This document shows positions 1 through 9,472 of a DNA stretch of 27,246 nt, in pieces. The position numbers and the translations under genes were made by a program. Positions within the stretch are counted from its first letter, which is position 1, and each line of letters opens with the position of its first letter. The notes below the pieces were generated by a model that saw only the letters and a list, made by a program, of their open reading frames with translations, was not told the DNA's origin and made no database searches. The stretch is taken from contig JAEZDP010000490.1 in the NCBI GenBank assembly GCA_023418055.1, positions 1-27,246 on the forward strand, read 5' to 3'. This stretch comes from Acidobacteriota bacterium. Lineage in GTDB: Bacteria > Acidobacteriota > Vicinamibacteria > Vicinamibacterales > Vicinamibacteraceae.

Positions 1-698
1 CCTTCAGCCTCGAGGCACAGGTGCCCGGTGCGGGGCTCGGCACCACGCCCGCCCGACACCTCTTCGCCGTTGACCCACAACCTGATCTCGCCGTTGATGC
101 CGCGCACGTAGTAGTGGTTCCATTCACCGGCGCCGCGGCTGCGCTCGGCGCGCGGAAAGCTGCGTGACCCATCGGGCGACAGCGGGGGGAACGGCTCGAG
201 CTTCGACTGGCCGACCGCGAAGATGTCGCCGTTGGTGGTGAACCAGTCGTCAGGCTTGCCGCCGCTGTCCTTCGCGTACCACTCGCGGTACCCGTGATCC
301 AGCATCTGCACTTCGATGCCCCAGCGAGGCAGGCGATCGGGTGGGAGCCCTTCGAGTGCGTGGAGCGGCACCCAGGTGAAGACACCGGAGTTGCCGGCAG
401 GCTTCAGGTGGCGCCATTCGATGACCAGCTCGAAGTTGGTGAACGTGTCGCGCGTCCGCCGCACCCCGATGGGCACGCCCGTGGACGTGAGGAGGTCGCC
501 CTTCCACACCCATGTGTCGGGGTAGCCGTTGACGTCGACGAAGTCGTCGGGGCCGAGCGTGCGCCAGCCTGGACCCACGCCGTCGATGTAGGCGCGGGGT
601 GCCTCGGGCGCGGGCTGCGCGGCACCGGGCCCAGCGGCGCCTGACCCGGCAAGGAGACTGACGATGCAGAAAGCGACGAGACGACGGCGGAAACGCAT
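1..698 (-). CDS. Secreted DUF1080 (3-keto-disaccharide hydrolase-like) protein, partial
   Basis: The gene starts at the ATG complementary to 696-698 and runs off the left edge, so only the first 232 residues are visible. Residues 1-27 form a signal peptide (RFRRR, then a hydrophobic stretch ending in AAQPAP), so the product is exported. The rest matches the DUF1080/PF06439 concanavalin-like beta-sandwich: WRTLGPDDF at 46-53, NSGVF at 103-107, GIEVQMLD at 127-134, GEWNHYYV at 191-198 and a following LWVNGEEV. Some members of this family hydrolyse 3-keto-glycosides; many others are uncharacterised secreted proteins. The upstream strand shows no good Shine-Dalgarno sequence. It is divergent from the 6-phosphogluconate dehydrogenase gene across about 100 bases. 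The family call is firm; the substrate is unknown. Confidence 0.85.
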   Translation of the reverse strand, partial: MRFRRRLVAFCIVSLLAGSGAAGPGAAQPAPEAPRAYIDGVGPGWRTLGPDDFVDVNGYPDTWVWKGDLLTSTGVPIGVRRTRDTFTNFELVIEWRHLKPAGNSGVFTWVPLHALEGLPPDRLPRWGIEVQMLDHGYREWYAKDSGGKPDDWFTTNGDIFAVGQSKLEPFPPLSPDGSRSFPRAERSRGAGEWNHYYVRGINGEIRLWVNGEEVSGGRGAEPRTGHLCLEAE

Positions 699-802
699 GA
701 GCGACGGTAAGGCGGCCCGCCGGTTCCGTCAATCCCGCGCTCGCATTCTCTGCAGCGTCGGGTGACAATACCCCGGCTGTTCACCTGCGTGTGGAGGACT
801 TG

Positions 803-2215
<1,413 letters not shown>

Positions 2216-2261
2216 ACCAGAGCTGGCAGCAGCCACATCCCTTTCGGAGAGTCACCCCGGC

Positions 2262-3344
2262 ATGAGCATCAACCTGAACGTCCCCAGCGAAGGCCGCCTC
2301 GACTTCCTGTCTCTCGGCGCGATCATCCACCGCCTCGACCCGGGGCGCGTGCCGTTCCGTAAGGCGCGCAGCCTCGAGATTCACGTGAGCGGGGGCGAGT
2401 TCAACGTGGCGGCCAACCTCTCCGATTGTTTCGGCCTGCGCACCGGCGTGGCCTCCGCCATGGTGCGTTACCCGGTGGGCGACCTCATCGCCGAGCGGGT
2501 GCGGGCGATGGGCGTGCAGCCGTTCTACAAGTACTTCGATCACGACGGCGCCCGCGGGCCGAACATGGCCACGGTGTACAGCGATCAGGGCATGGGCATC
2601 CGTCCGCCCGTGGTCTTCTACAACCGCGCCAACGAAGCGGCGGCCCTGCTGAAGCCGGGCGACTTCGACTGGTCTGCGATCTTCGGTGAGGGCGTGCGCT
2701 GGTTCCACAGCGGCGGGTTGTTTGCTGCGCTGTCCGAGAGCACGGCCGAGGTGATCGTCGAGGCGATGCAGGCTGCACGCCGTGCGGGGGCCATCGTTTC
2801 GTTCGACCTGAACTACCGCGAGAAGTTGTGGAAGGCTCAGGGCGGCATCGAGCGCGCACCGTCGGTCTTCTCACGCATCGTCGAGAACGTGGACGTGCTC
2901 GTCGGCAACGAAGAAGACCTGCAGAAGGCGCTCGGCGTGGCGGGCCCGGAAGCAGGCAAGGGGACGGCGCTCGATACGGCGGCCTTCTTCGACACCATCC
3001 AGCGCGTCGTGGAGCGTTTCCCCAACATCAAGGTGGTGGCCACGACGCTGCGCGAGGTGCACACGACCAACCGCCACAGCTGGTCGGCCGTCGCGTGGTT
3101 CGGCGGAGAGCAGGTGGCGGCCCCGACCTGCGAGCTGGACGTGCTCGACCGCGTCGGCGGCGGTGACGGGTTTGCCTCCGGGCTCATCTACGGCCTGCTC
3201 ACCGGCGAGTCGCCCGAGCAGTGCGTGCGCCTCGGATGGGCACACGGTGCGCTCATCACCACATTCCCTGGCGACACCACCATGGCCACCGTGGACGATG
3301 TGCGGGCGTTTGCGCGGGGCGGGTCCGCCCGCATTCAGCGGTAG
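2262..3344 (+). CDS. PfkB-family sugar kinase (2-keto-3-deoxygluconate kinase-like)
   Basis: A ribokinase-like (PfkB) ATP-dependent sugar kinase of 360 residues. The N-terminal substrate motif is SGGEFNVA at 43-50. A segment FDLNYREKLW at 181-190 resembles the FDxNxRxxLW region of 2-keto-3-deoxygluconate kinases. The C-terminal PfkB signature is DRVGGGDGFASG at 296-307, with D302 the expected catalytic base; the usual form is D(T/R)xGAGD, so this copy has G in place of A. KDG kinase would feed the Entner-Doudoroff or sugar-acid pathway, which suits the neighbouring gnd, but substrate assignment within PfkB from motifs alone is unsafe. GGAGA lies 11 bases before the start. The 3' end overlaps the opposite-strand protease gene by 10 bases. 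Confidence 0.88.
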   Translation: MSINLNVPSEGRLDFLSLGAIIHRLDPGRVPFRKARSLEIHVSGGEFNVAANLSDCFGLRTGVASAMVRYPVGDLIAERVRAMGVQPFYKYFDHDGARGPNMATVYSDQGMGIRPPVVFYNRANEAAALLKPGDFDWSAIFGEGVRWFHSGGLFAALSESTAEVIVEAMQAARRAGAIVSFDLNYREKLWKAQGGIERAPSVFSRIVENVDVLVGNEEDLQKALGVAGPEAGKGTALDTAAFFDTIQRVVERFPNIKVVATTLREVHTTNRHSWSAVAWFGGEQVAAPTCELDVLDRVGGGDGFASGLIYGLLTGESPEQCVRLGWAHGALITTFPGDTTMATVDDVRAFARGGSARIQR

Positions 3345-3964
3345 GCCATCAGCCGGCCGTCGGCGCGCGAGGTCCCCCCGGAGGCCTCACGCGCCTGCAG
3401 CGCATCGCAGCGTGAGGGCGCCAGCGGGATGCGCCCGCCGGCATCGTCGCGGCGGGCCGCCCGGTTCATCACCGATGGCCCGCGATACGCCGCCGTGTCG
3501 CGCAGGCCGTGCAGGTGCCCCAGTTCGTGCAGCAGCACCTTGGTGATGCCCTCACATGTGTCGATGAGCCGGCGTTCGCCGGTGATCCAGATGACGGCGC
3601 GCTCGAGGTAGCCATCGGCACCACGCACGCCGTCCGACCACGCCCCGCCCTTGCCCTGCCGCAGGGCCAGGCCACCCGGCCTGTCGAACTGCACGATCAC
3701 ACCGCCGGTCCCCCGGACGAACCGCACCTGGAGGCCCGACTGCCCGTTGGCGGCGGTCCAGGCCGCAAACGCGCGATCGACACACGGCTCGTGTTCCGTC
3801 GGAAACGGGCGGCCGCCCGGGGATGGCCCCACGGCGTAGGCGATCACCGAGTGCGGGCGGAAGCCCTGCTTGTTCACTTCGGGCCACCGACACTCGCGCC
3901 CCGACACTGGCGGGCAGATGGCCAGGACGAGCACGACGACGATCCACGGGGTGGGCCGGCGCAT
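3335..3964 (-). CDS. Small secreted metzincin-type zinc protease (matrixin-like)
   Basis: A 209-residue protein with a signal peptide (about residues 1-22, hydrophobic WIVVVLVLAICPP). The zinc motif HELGHLHGLRD at 146-156 fits HExxHxxGxxH/D: H146, H150 and D156 as ligands and E147 as catalytic base. A candidate Met-turn, SVMN, follows at 164-167. This pattern is typical of matrixin or related metzincin peptidases, acting outside the cytoplasm. Cysteines at 25, 61, 137 and 186 could form disulfides in the exported protein. The ATG at 3962-3964 is chosen because GAGGAG sits 7 bases upstream and because it opens directly into the signal peptide. The third ligand is Asp instead of His, as known in snapalysin-type metzincins. 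Substrate unknown. Confidence 0.85.
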   Translation of the reverse strand: MRRPTPWIVVVLVLAICPPVSGRECRWPEVNKQGFRPHSVIAYAVGPSPGGRPFPTEHEPCVDRAFAAWTAANGQSGLQVRFVRGTGGVIVQFDRPGGLALRQGKGGAWSDGVRGADGYLERAVIWITGERRLIDTCEGITKVLLHELGHLHGLRDTAAYRGPSVMNRAARRDDAGGRIPLAPSRCDALQAREASGGTSRADGRLMAYR

Positions 3965-3993
3965 GACGATGCTCCTCGCACATGGGCGTCGTG

Positions 3994-4815
3994 TCAGCGC
4001 CGCCGGCCGATGGTGAGCCAGTACTCCCGCGGCACGCAGATACCCAACTCCGTGGGATACCCGGCGTGGAACGCGACGAACTCGTCGCGCAGCGCGGCGC
4101 GACGTTCGTCGTCCAGGCGTGCCGCGAGCGTCCGCGCAGGGCCGTAGCCGCGCGAGAAGGTCTCCCACGCCCGTTCGGCACTCGACTCGCGGTAGTACGA
4201 GACGCCTCTCTCGAACTGGAGGTCGAAGGCGTCACCGAGCAGCGCGTCCAGTCGTTCCATCCGCCCCCATTCGAACGGCGAGGGTTGCGGAGCCGCCGGC
4301 ACCACCGGCGCGTGCCGGCGCATGATGCCGAACATCCGGGCGACCGACGAGGTGGGGGTCCAGGTGGTGAGTGCGACGCGGCCGCCACGCCGGCAGACCC
4401 GTGCAAGCTCGGCCGCGGCACGTTCCGGGCGCGCGACGAACATCACGCCGAAGGTGGACACGACGGCGTCGAAGCTGCCGTCGTCGAAGGGCAGTTGCTC
4501 GGCGTCGGCGAGCTGGTAGTCGATGGTTAGCCTTTCGAGCGCGGCGCGGTCGCGGGCGGCATCGAGCAGCGGCGCGGCGATGTCCACCCCGACGACCGTC
4601 GCACCCCGGCGGGCCGCCACGCGCGACGTCCACCCCGTGCCGGTGGCCACGTCGAGCACCTGTTCTCCCGAGTGCGGTGCCAGCCGATCGACGCAGTGGT
4701 CGATGGCATCGGCGATTCCGCGGCTGATCTCGTCGTAGGCGACACCCCCGGCACCCCAGGTTTTCGCCGCGGTCTCGTTATGGGGCTGTATCTCGTAAGT
4801 CGTCGTTCCGGTCAT
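3994..4815 (-). CDS. Class I SAM-dependent methyltransferase (UbiE/Methyltransf_11-like)
   Basis: A 273-residue soluble methyltransferase. Motif I is LDVATGTGW at 54-62, the acidic motif II is VVGVDIA at 74-80, and the post-II segment QLADAEQLPFDDGSFDAVVS at 101-120 is the standard Methyltransf_11 arrangement. The N-terminus WGAGGVAYDEIS resembles ubiquinone/menaquinone-type and small-molecule methyltransferases. The start at 4813-4815 is preceded by GGAGG at 6 bases; upstream in-frame ATGs lack a comparable site. It is divergent from the sigma factor gene and 29 bases downstream of the start of the secreted protease gene, on the same strand. The methyl acceptor cannot be told from sequence. 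Confidence 0.9.
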   Translation of the reverse strand: MTGTTTYEIQPHNETAAKTWGAGGVAYDEISRGIADAIDHCVDRLAPHSGEQVLDVATGTGWTSRVAARRGATVVGVDIAAPLLDAARDRAALERLTIDYQLADAEQLPFDDGSFDAVVSTFGVMFVARPERAAAELARVCRRGGRVALTTWTPTSSVARMFGIMRRHAPVVPAAPQPSPFEWGRMERLDALLGDAFDLQFERGVSYYRESSAERAWETFSRGYGPARTLAARLDDERRAALRDEFVAFHAGYPTELGICVPREYWLTIGRRR

Positions 4816-5025
4816 CTGCTGCCTCCACGCCGCTGTCGCTGCGGCCTCTGCCAGAGACATCGCAGTGGGGCGGCGCAAGGCGACACGCCGGGCACACGCG
4901 GGTGGGACGAATGGCCGTTCGGTGTGTGGCATGCGGGCGTTGTTCAGGGTGCCGCCCTCCCCCGGCGGTGCCGCGCGACGACCGCCGCGGTGCAGGTTCC
5001 CCTCTCGAGTTCAGCAGGTGCACGA
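4816..5025. promoter_or_regulatory. Divergent spacer between methyltransferase and ECF sigma genes
   Basis: This 210-base gap must carry the promoters of both directions. Reading it on both strands I see no clear -35/-10 pair, operator palindrome or RNA element. Confidence 0.3.
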
Positions 5026-5607
5026 ATGAGTTCTGCCTCTTTTTCGTCGTCGACCGGGTCCATCGGGTCTGGCGATGCCGGTGCCGCCGACACCCTCTTT
5101 GCCGCGCTGTACACCGATCTCCATCGGATGGCACGTCGTGAGGTGTACCTTCGCGGCGGTCACGCCGCCCTGAGTCCGACGACGCTGCTACATGAGGCCT
5201 ACCTCAACATCTCGGCGCGCGAGACGATGCAGTTTCCCGACCGTCACAGGTTCATGGCGTACGCGGCCCGGGTGATGCGCGGGCTCGTCATCGACAAGGC
5301 GCGGCGCCGTCAGGCGGTGAAGCGGGGTGGGGCGTTTGCCATCACGGCGCTCGATACGTCCATGGCCGCCGCTACCGACGAGGCGGACCTGCAACGGATG
5401 AGCGACGCGCTGGACGAGCTGGCCGTGGTGGATGCCGCCGCTGCCGAGGTCGTGGACCTCAAGTTCTTCTGCGGTTTCTCGTTTGTCGAGATCGCCGCGA
5501 TGCGCGGCGTGTCGGAGCGCACGGTGCAGCGCCAATGGGAGAAGGCGCGCCTGTACCTGCACCGGGCCCTGGGCGAGGTCACAGCCGATGTCGCTCGTGC
5601 GTCCTGA
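5026..5607 (+). CDS. ECF RNA polymerase sigma factor (TIGR02999-like)
   Basis: A 193-residue extracytoplasmic-function sigma factor. Region sigma-2 spans about 22-95 (ADTLFAALYTDLHRMARREV, then HEAYL and FMAYAARVMRGLVIDKARR). Sigma-4 spans about 125-185, with VVDLKFFCGFSFVEIAAMRGVS and the recognition helix SERTVQRQWEKARLYL. The pattern fits the ECF group common in Acidobacteriota and Planctomycetes, whose genes are followed by Ser/Thr kinases, presumably in place of an anti-sigma factor. The ATG at 5026 is selected because it opens the conserved domain; AGGTG just upstream is a modest ribosome binding site. The 3' end overlaps the next gene by 20 bases, implying coupled translation. Confidence 0.93.
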   Translation: MSSASFSSSTGSIGSGDAGAADTLFAALYTDLHRMARREVYLRGGHAALSPTTLLHEAYLNISARETMQFPDRHRFMAYAARVMRGLVIDKARRRQAVKRGGAFAITALDTSMAAATDEADLQRMSDALDELAVVDAAAAEVVDLKFFCGFSFVEIAAMRGVSERTVQRQWEKARLYLHRALGEVTADVARAS

Positions 5608-8095
5608 GCGCTGGCGGATTCTCAGCCCCTACCTCGACGAAGTCCTCGACCTCCCTCCACCCGACCGCCCAGGCTGGCTGGCCCGTCTGCGGGCTCGGGA
5701 TGCCGACCTGGCGGCCGACCTCGAGACGTTGCTCAGCGACCACACGGCGCTCAGCCGTGCCGGCTTCCTGGCTGCCGCTGCCGAACCCCTTGCCGCGCCA
5801 GTCGCCGAGGGCACTCGCGTCGGGGCGTACACGTTGCGCTCGCTGCTGGGCCGCGGCGGCATGGGCACCGTGTGGCTGGCCGACCGCGCCGATGGCCGCT
5901 TCACAGGCCAGGTGGCGGTGAAGCTGCTGAACGTGTCGCTCATCGGCCGCGGAGGCGAAGAGCGATTTCGACGTGAAGGCAGTCTGCTGGCGCGCCTGAC
6001 TCATCCCCACGTGGCGCATCTCGTGGACGCGGGTGTGACGACGGACGGTCAGCCCTACCTCGTGATCGAACACGTCGAGGGCGATCACATCGACCGCTAC
6101 TGTGCCTCGCACGAGCTCTCGATTGACGCACGTCTCCGTCTGTTCCTCGACGTGCTCGACGCCGTGGCCCACGCGCACGCGCACCTCATCGTCCATCGCG
6201 ACCTCAAGCCCTCCAACGTGCTGGTTCGCACCGACGGCGCGGTGAAGTTGCTCGACTTCGGCATCGCCAAACTGCTCGAGCCCGATGACCAGGGCGAAGG
6301 CGAACCGCCGCTCACGGCGGAAGGCGCGTTGGTGCTGACGCCGGAGTACGCGGCCCCCGAGCAGCTCACGGGGGCCCCGGTGACCACCGCCACCGACGTG
6401 TACGCGCTGGGCCTCTTGCTGTACGTGCTCCTTGGCGCGCCCCACCCGGCCTCCCGGCACGGCGCACCGGCCGACCTGTTGAAGGCGGTGGTCGAAACCG
6501 ACCCTCCGCCGCCATCGGCCGTGGCACCGGCCGGGCGCCTGCTGCGGGGCGACCTCGACACCATCGTCGCGCGCGCCCTGAAGAAGGACCCAGCGGAGCG
6601 GTACGGCTCGGTCGGCGCGTTTGCCGACGACCTGCGGCGCTACCTGCGGCACGAGCCGGTCAGCGCACGTCCGGACTCGCTGCCGTATCGCGCGGGCAAG
6701 TTCGTGCGGCGCCATGCCCGTGCGACGGCGGCCGCGTGTGTCGTCCTGCTCATGGTGGCGACGATTGTCGCCTTCTACACCCAGCGCCTCACCGCCGAGC
6801 GTGACCGGGCACGGCTCGAGGCGACCAAGGCCTCGCGTATCACCGACCTGTTGACGTCGCTGATGACCGGTGCCGACCCGTACGCGTCGCACGACCGCGA
6901 GCCGACGGTGCGCAACATCCTCGATGCCGGCGCGGATCGTGTGCGCCGCGAGCTCGGCGACGAGCCTGAACTGCGAGCGGAGATGCTCAACGTGATCGGA
7001 CGTGTGCATCAACGTCTCGGGCACCACGACACCGCCCGCCCCTTGCTCGAAGAGGCGCTTGCCATCGAACGCAGCGCCGACCTCGCCGGCTCCGCGCGCC
7101 TGGCACGCACGCTGAACGACCTCGGCGTGCTGCATCGCGAGCGTGGTGACGCCGCGGCAGCCATCCCGCTGCTGGACGAGGCCGTTGCCTTGCGGCGACG
7201 CCTATCGGGCTCACGGCATCAGGACGTCGCGGTGACGCTCGTGGAACTGGGGCGTGCGTTCGACGACGTGGGCGACGCCGACCGCGCCGAGCCGCTCTAC
7301 CGAGAGGCCCTGTCGATACGGCTCGAGGCCTTCGGCGAGCGCCATCGTGAGACGGCCACCAGCCTCACCGAGTTGGGGCTGCTGCTGCGTCACAGGGGCG
7401 ACATCGCCGGCGCCGAGCAGTATCTGCGACAGGCACTCGACATCAGCCTGGCGGTGCTCGACGCCGACCACCCCAACGTGGGGGCGGCCTGGAACAACCT
7501 CGGGCTGGTGCTGCTCGACAAGGGCGCCTTCGCCGACGCCGAACCTCTGCTGCGGAGGGCCCTCGCGATTCGCACGCTCCACTTCGGCGAGCGCCACGCC
7601 AGCCTGGCGACCAACCAGGCGAACCTGGCGGCCGCCCTGCGCCACCAGGGCCGACTCCACGAGGCCGCGGCGTTGCTCGACGAGGCGGTACGCCTCACCC
7701 GCGACGGGCTCGGCGACGACCATCCGACGCTCGGCGGGCTCCTGTACAGCGTGGGAACGCTGCATCTGGCCCGTGGCGACACCGCGGCAGCCGAACGGGT
7801 GCTTCGCGATACGCTCGACCGGCAGCGACGCACCCTGCCCGACGCCGACTGGCGGGTGGCCGCGACGCGCAGCGCGCTCGGCGAGGCGCTTGCCGCACGA
7901 GGCGCGCTCGACGAGGCCGAAGCCCTGCTGGTGGCCGCCCGTGACGTGCTTCGCGACGTGCCGGGCCGCCAGGGACGCGAAGCGGCCGCCACGCGCCAGA
8001 GGCTCGAGACGGTGCAGGCGATGCGCAGGTCGGCGCGCGCCGGCGGCGTGCCCCTGCCCCCGCTCGTGTCGTCTTTGCCGATGCGTTTGCGATGA
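5588..8095 (+). CDS. Membrane Ser/Thr protein kinase with C-terminal TPR repeats
   Basis: An 835-residue Hanks-type kinase. Residues 1-75 are the short helical leader usual in this group. The kinase domain is at about 80-355: glycine loop LLGRGGMGTVWLA at 86-98, K112 in VAVK, HRDLKPSN at 203-210 (catalytic D205), DFG at 223-225 and APEQ at 256-259, so it should be active. One membrane segment lies at about 379-398 (ATAAACVVLLMVATIVAFYT). The extracytoplasmic or distal half, about 465-810, is a run of TPR-like repeats of the tetratricopeptide_10/12 type (for example LGxxxxxRGDxxxAEPLLRRAL), a probable protein-interaction platform. The ATG at 5588 overlaps the sigma gene. The kinase probably modulates that sigma factor; this is inferred from gene order. 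Confidence 0.94.
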   Translation: MSLVRPERWRILSPYLDEVLDLPPPDRPGWLARLRARDADLAADLETLLSDHTALSRAGFLAAAAEPLAAPVAEGTRVGAYTLRSLLGRGGMGTVWLADRADGRFTGQVAVKLLNVSLIGRGGEERFRREGSLLARLTHPHVAHLVDAGVTTDGQPYLVIEHVEGDHIDRYCASHELSIDARLRLFLDVLDAVAHAHAHLIVHRDLKPSNVLVRTDGAVKLLDFGIAKLLEPDDQGEGEPPLTAEGALVLTPEYAAPEQLTGAPVTTATDVYALGLLLYVLLGAPHPASRHGAPADLLKAVVETDPPPPSAVAPAGRLLRGDLDTIVARALKKDPAERYGSVGAFADDLRRYLRHEPVSARPDSLPYRAGKFVRRHARATAAACVVLLMVATIVAFYTQRLTAERDRARLEATKASRITDLLTSLMTGADPYASHDREPTVRNILDAGADRVRRELGDEPELRAEMLNVIGRVHQRLGHHDTARPLLEEALAIERSADLAGSARLARTLNDLGVLHRERGDAAAAIPLLDEAVALRRRLSGSRHQDVAVTLVELGRAFDDVGDADRAEPLYREALSIRLEAFGERHRETATSLTELGLLLRHRGDIAGAEQYLRQALDISLAVLDADHPNVGAAWNNLGLVLLDKGAFADAEPLLRRALAIRTLHFGERHASLATNQANLAAALRHQGRLHEAAALLDEAVRLTRDGLGDDHPTLGGLLYSVGTLHLARGDTAAAERVLRDTLDRQRRTLPDADWRVAATRSALGEALAARGALDEAEALLVAARDVLRDVPGRQGREAAATRQRLETVQAMRRSARAGGVPLPPLVSSLPMRLR

Positions 8096-8145
8096 CTCCT
8101 GTGCGGGCCGTCCTCGGATTCGGCGGCCGCCCTTCAGGAGTCATC
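8091..8145 (+). promoter_or_regulatory. Long hairpin enclosing the kinase stop codon and the next gene's ribosome binding site
   Basis: An 11-base perfect inverted repeat: GATGACTCCTG at 8091-8101 pairs with CAGGAGTCATC at 8135-8145. Inside it, GCGG(G)CCG at 8103-8110 can pair with CGGCCGC at 8124-8130 with one bulged G. The right arm contains the AGGAG ribosome binding site (8136-8140) of the haloperoxidase gene, which starts at 8148; the left arm contains the kinase TGA (8093-8095). A ribosome finishing the kinase would open the stem, so translational coupling is the simplest reading. There is no T-run after the stem, which argues against an intrinsic terminator. Confidence 0.7.
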
Positions 8146-8147
8146 CC

Positions 8148-9464
8148 ATGGCATCGCGACACATCTGGTTCACGTCCGCTCTCTTGCTCGCCGCTCACTG
8201 TGCCGGCCCCTCGCCGACACTCGCGGCCACACAGCCGAACGCAGTCATCGAGTGGGCCGCGCTCGTGCAACCCGCCATCCACAGCGCGGCCGCGCCGAGG
8301 TCGGGCGGTACCTCGCAGATCCTGCACACGATGGCCATGCTGGCCGTCTACGACGCCGTCGTCGCGATCGAGGGCGGCTCGCGGCCGTATGCCGTCTCCA
8401 TCAGCGCTCCGCCCGGCGCCGACGTACGGGCCGCGGTGGCGACGGCCGCCTATCTGTCGATCAGGGACCGCGTGGTGCCCAGCCAGGTGGACGGCTTCGA
8501 CAAGCTGTATGCCGCCTACATGGCTGCCATCCCGGAAGGGCAAGCGAAGCATGACGGCGCACGCGTCGGGCAGGTCGCGGCCGAGACCATCATCGCGCGA
8601 CGGGCCAACGACGGGTTCTCGGCGGTCGTGCCCTACGCCTGCAGCGAGGCGCCGCCGCCCGTCGGCGAGTTCGAGCCCGACGCCGGTTGCCCGACGAGCG
8701 ATTCGTCTCCGCAGCCCGCGGATGCAAAAGTCGGCCGCATCACGCCGTTCACCTTCCGCAGCCTGAAGACACTGCGCGTGTCCGGTCCGGCGGACCTGCG
8801 GTCCCGTCGGTATGCACGCGACTTCGCGGAAACGAAGGAATACGGGCGGGTGGATAGCACGCGACGGTCCGCGGCGCAGACCGATGTCGCCTACTTCTGG
8901 TCCGAACATCCCTACGTGCACTGGAACCGGAACCTCATCGCGCTGGCCGTCTCCAGGAACCTGAACGTGCGACAGGCGGCGAGGTTCTTCGCGATGGTGC
9001 ATGCTGCCGCGTCCGACGCGGTAATCGCGGGGTTCGCCGCCAAGTATCACTACAGGGCCTGGCGGCCTCGGACGGCGATCCCTCAGGCGGACATGGACGG
9101 CAACCCCCGCACCGAAGCCGACCCGACGTGGCGCCCGCTCATCTCGGTCAACCATCCCGAATACCCGTCGGGCCACGGCTTCTGGTCCACCGCCGTCGTC
9201 GGGGCGACCGCGGCGTTCTTCGGGACGTCGCGCATCGAATGGACCATCACGACGTCGAAGGCAGCGGTGCCGCCGATTGTCGTGACCGAACGCACCTACA
9301 CCAGCCTCGTCACGCTGCTGCGCGAGATTGGCGATGCGCGTGTGTGGGCCGGGTTGCACTGGCGGCATGCCGTGGAAGGCGGCGAGCGGATTGGCGCCCG
9401 CGTGGCGGCTCACGTCGCGCTCACGCACTTCACACCCACTCGCCGCAAGGGCCTCACCGACTGA
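8148..9464 (+). CDS. Secreted vanadium-dependent haloperoxidase / PAP2-fold enzyme
   Basis: A 438-residue protein with a signal peptide (about 1-27) and a C-terminal vanadate/phosphate site. K299 and R306 in KYHYRAWRP, S341-G342-H343 in YPSGHGF, and R398 with H404 in RVWAGLH keep exactly the spacing of the fungal chloroperoxidase ligands (7 residues from Lys to Arg, 6 from Arg to the axial His). All anchor residues are present, so the site should bind vanadate or phosphate. Vanadium haloperoxidases and PAP2 acid phosphatases share this site, so halide oxidation versus phosphatase activity cannot be decided here. The start is the ATG with AGGAG 7 bases upstream. It lies 52 bases after the kinase, and a hairpin covers the ribosome binding site. 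Confidence 0.9.
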   Translation: MASRHIWFTSALLLAAHCAGPSPTLAATQPNAVIEWAALVQPAIHSAAAPRSGGTSQILHTMAMLAVYDAVVAIEGGSRPYAVSISAPPGADVRAAVATAAYLSIRDRVVPSQVDGFDKLYAAYMAAIPEGQAKHDGARVGQVAAETIIARRANDGFSAVVPYACSEAPPPVGEFEPDAGCPTSDSSPQPADAKVGRITPFTFRSLKTLRVSGPADLRSRRYARDFAETKEYGRVDSTRRSAAQTDVAYFWSEHPYVHWNRNLIALAVSRNLNVRQAARFFAMVHAAASDAVIAGFAAKYHYRAWRPRTAIPQADMDGNPRTEADPTWRPLISVNHPEYPSGHGFWSTAVVGATAAFFGTSRIEWTITTSKAAVPPIVVTERTYTSLVTLLREIGDARVWAGLHWRHAVEGGERIGARVAAHVALTHFTPTRRKGLTD

Positions 9465-9472
9465 CCGGTGCT

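Noticed and set aside
8091..8145. Hairpin after the kinase gene as an intrinsic terminator
   Set aside because: No T-run follows the stem and the right arm is the ribosome binding site of the next gene, so a translational role fits better.
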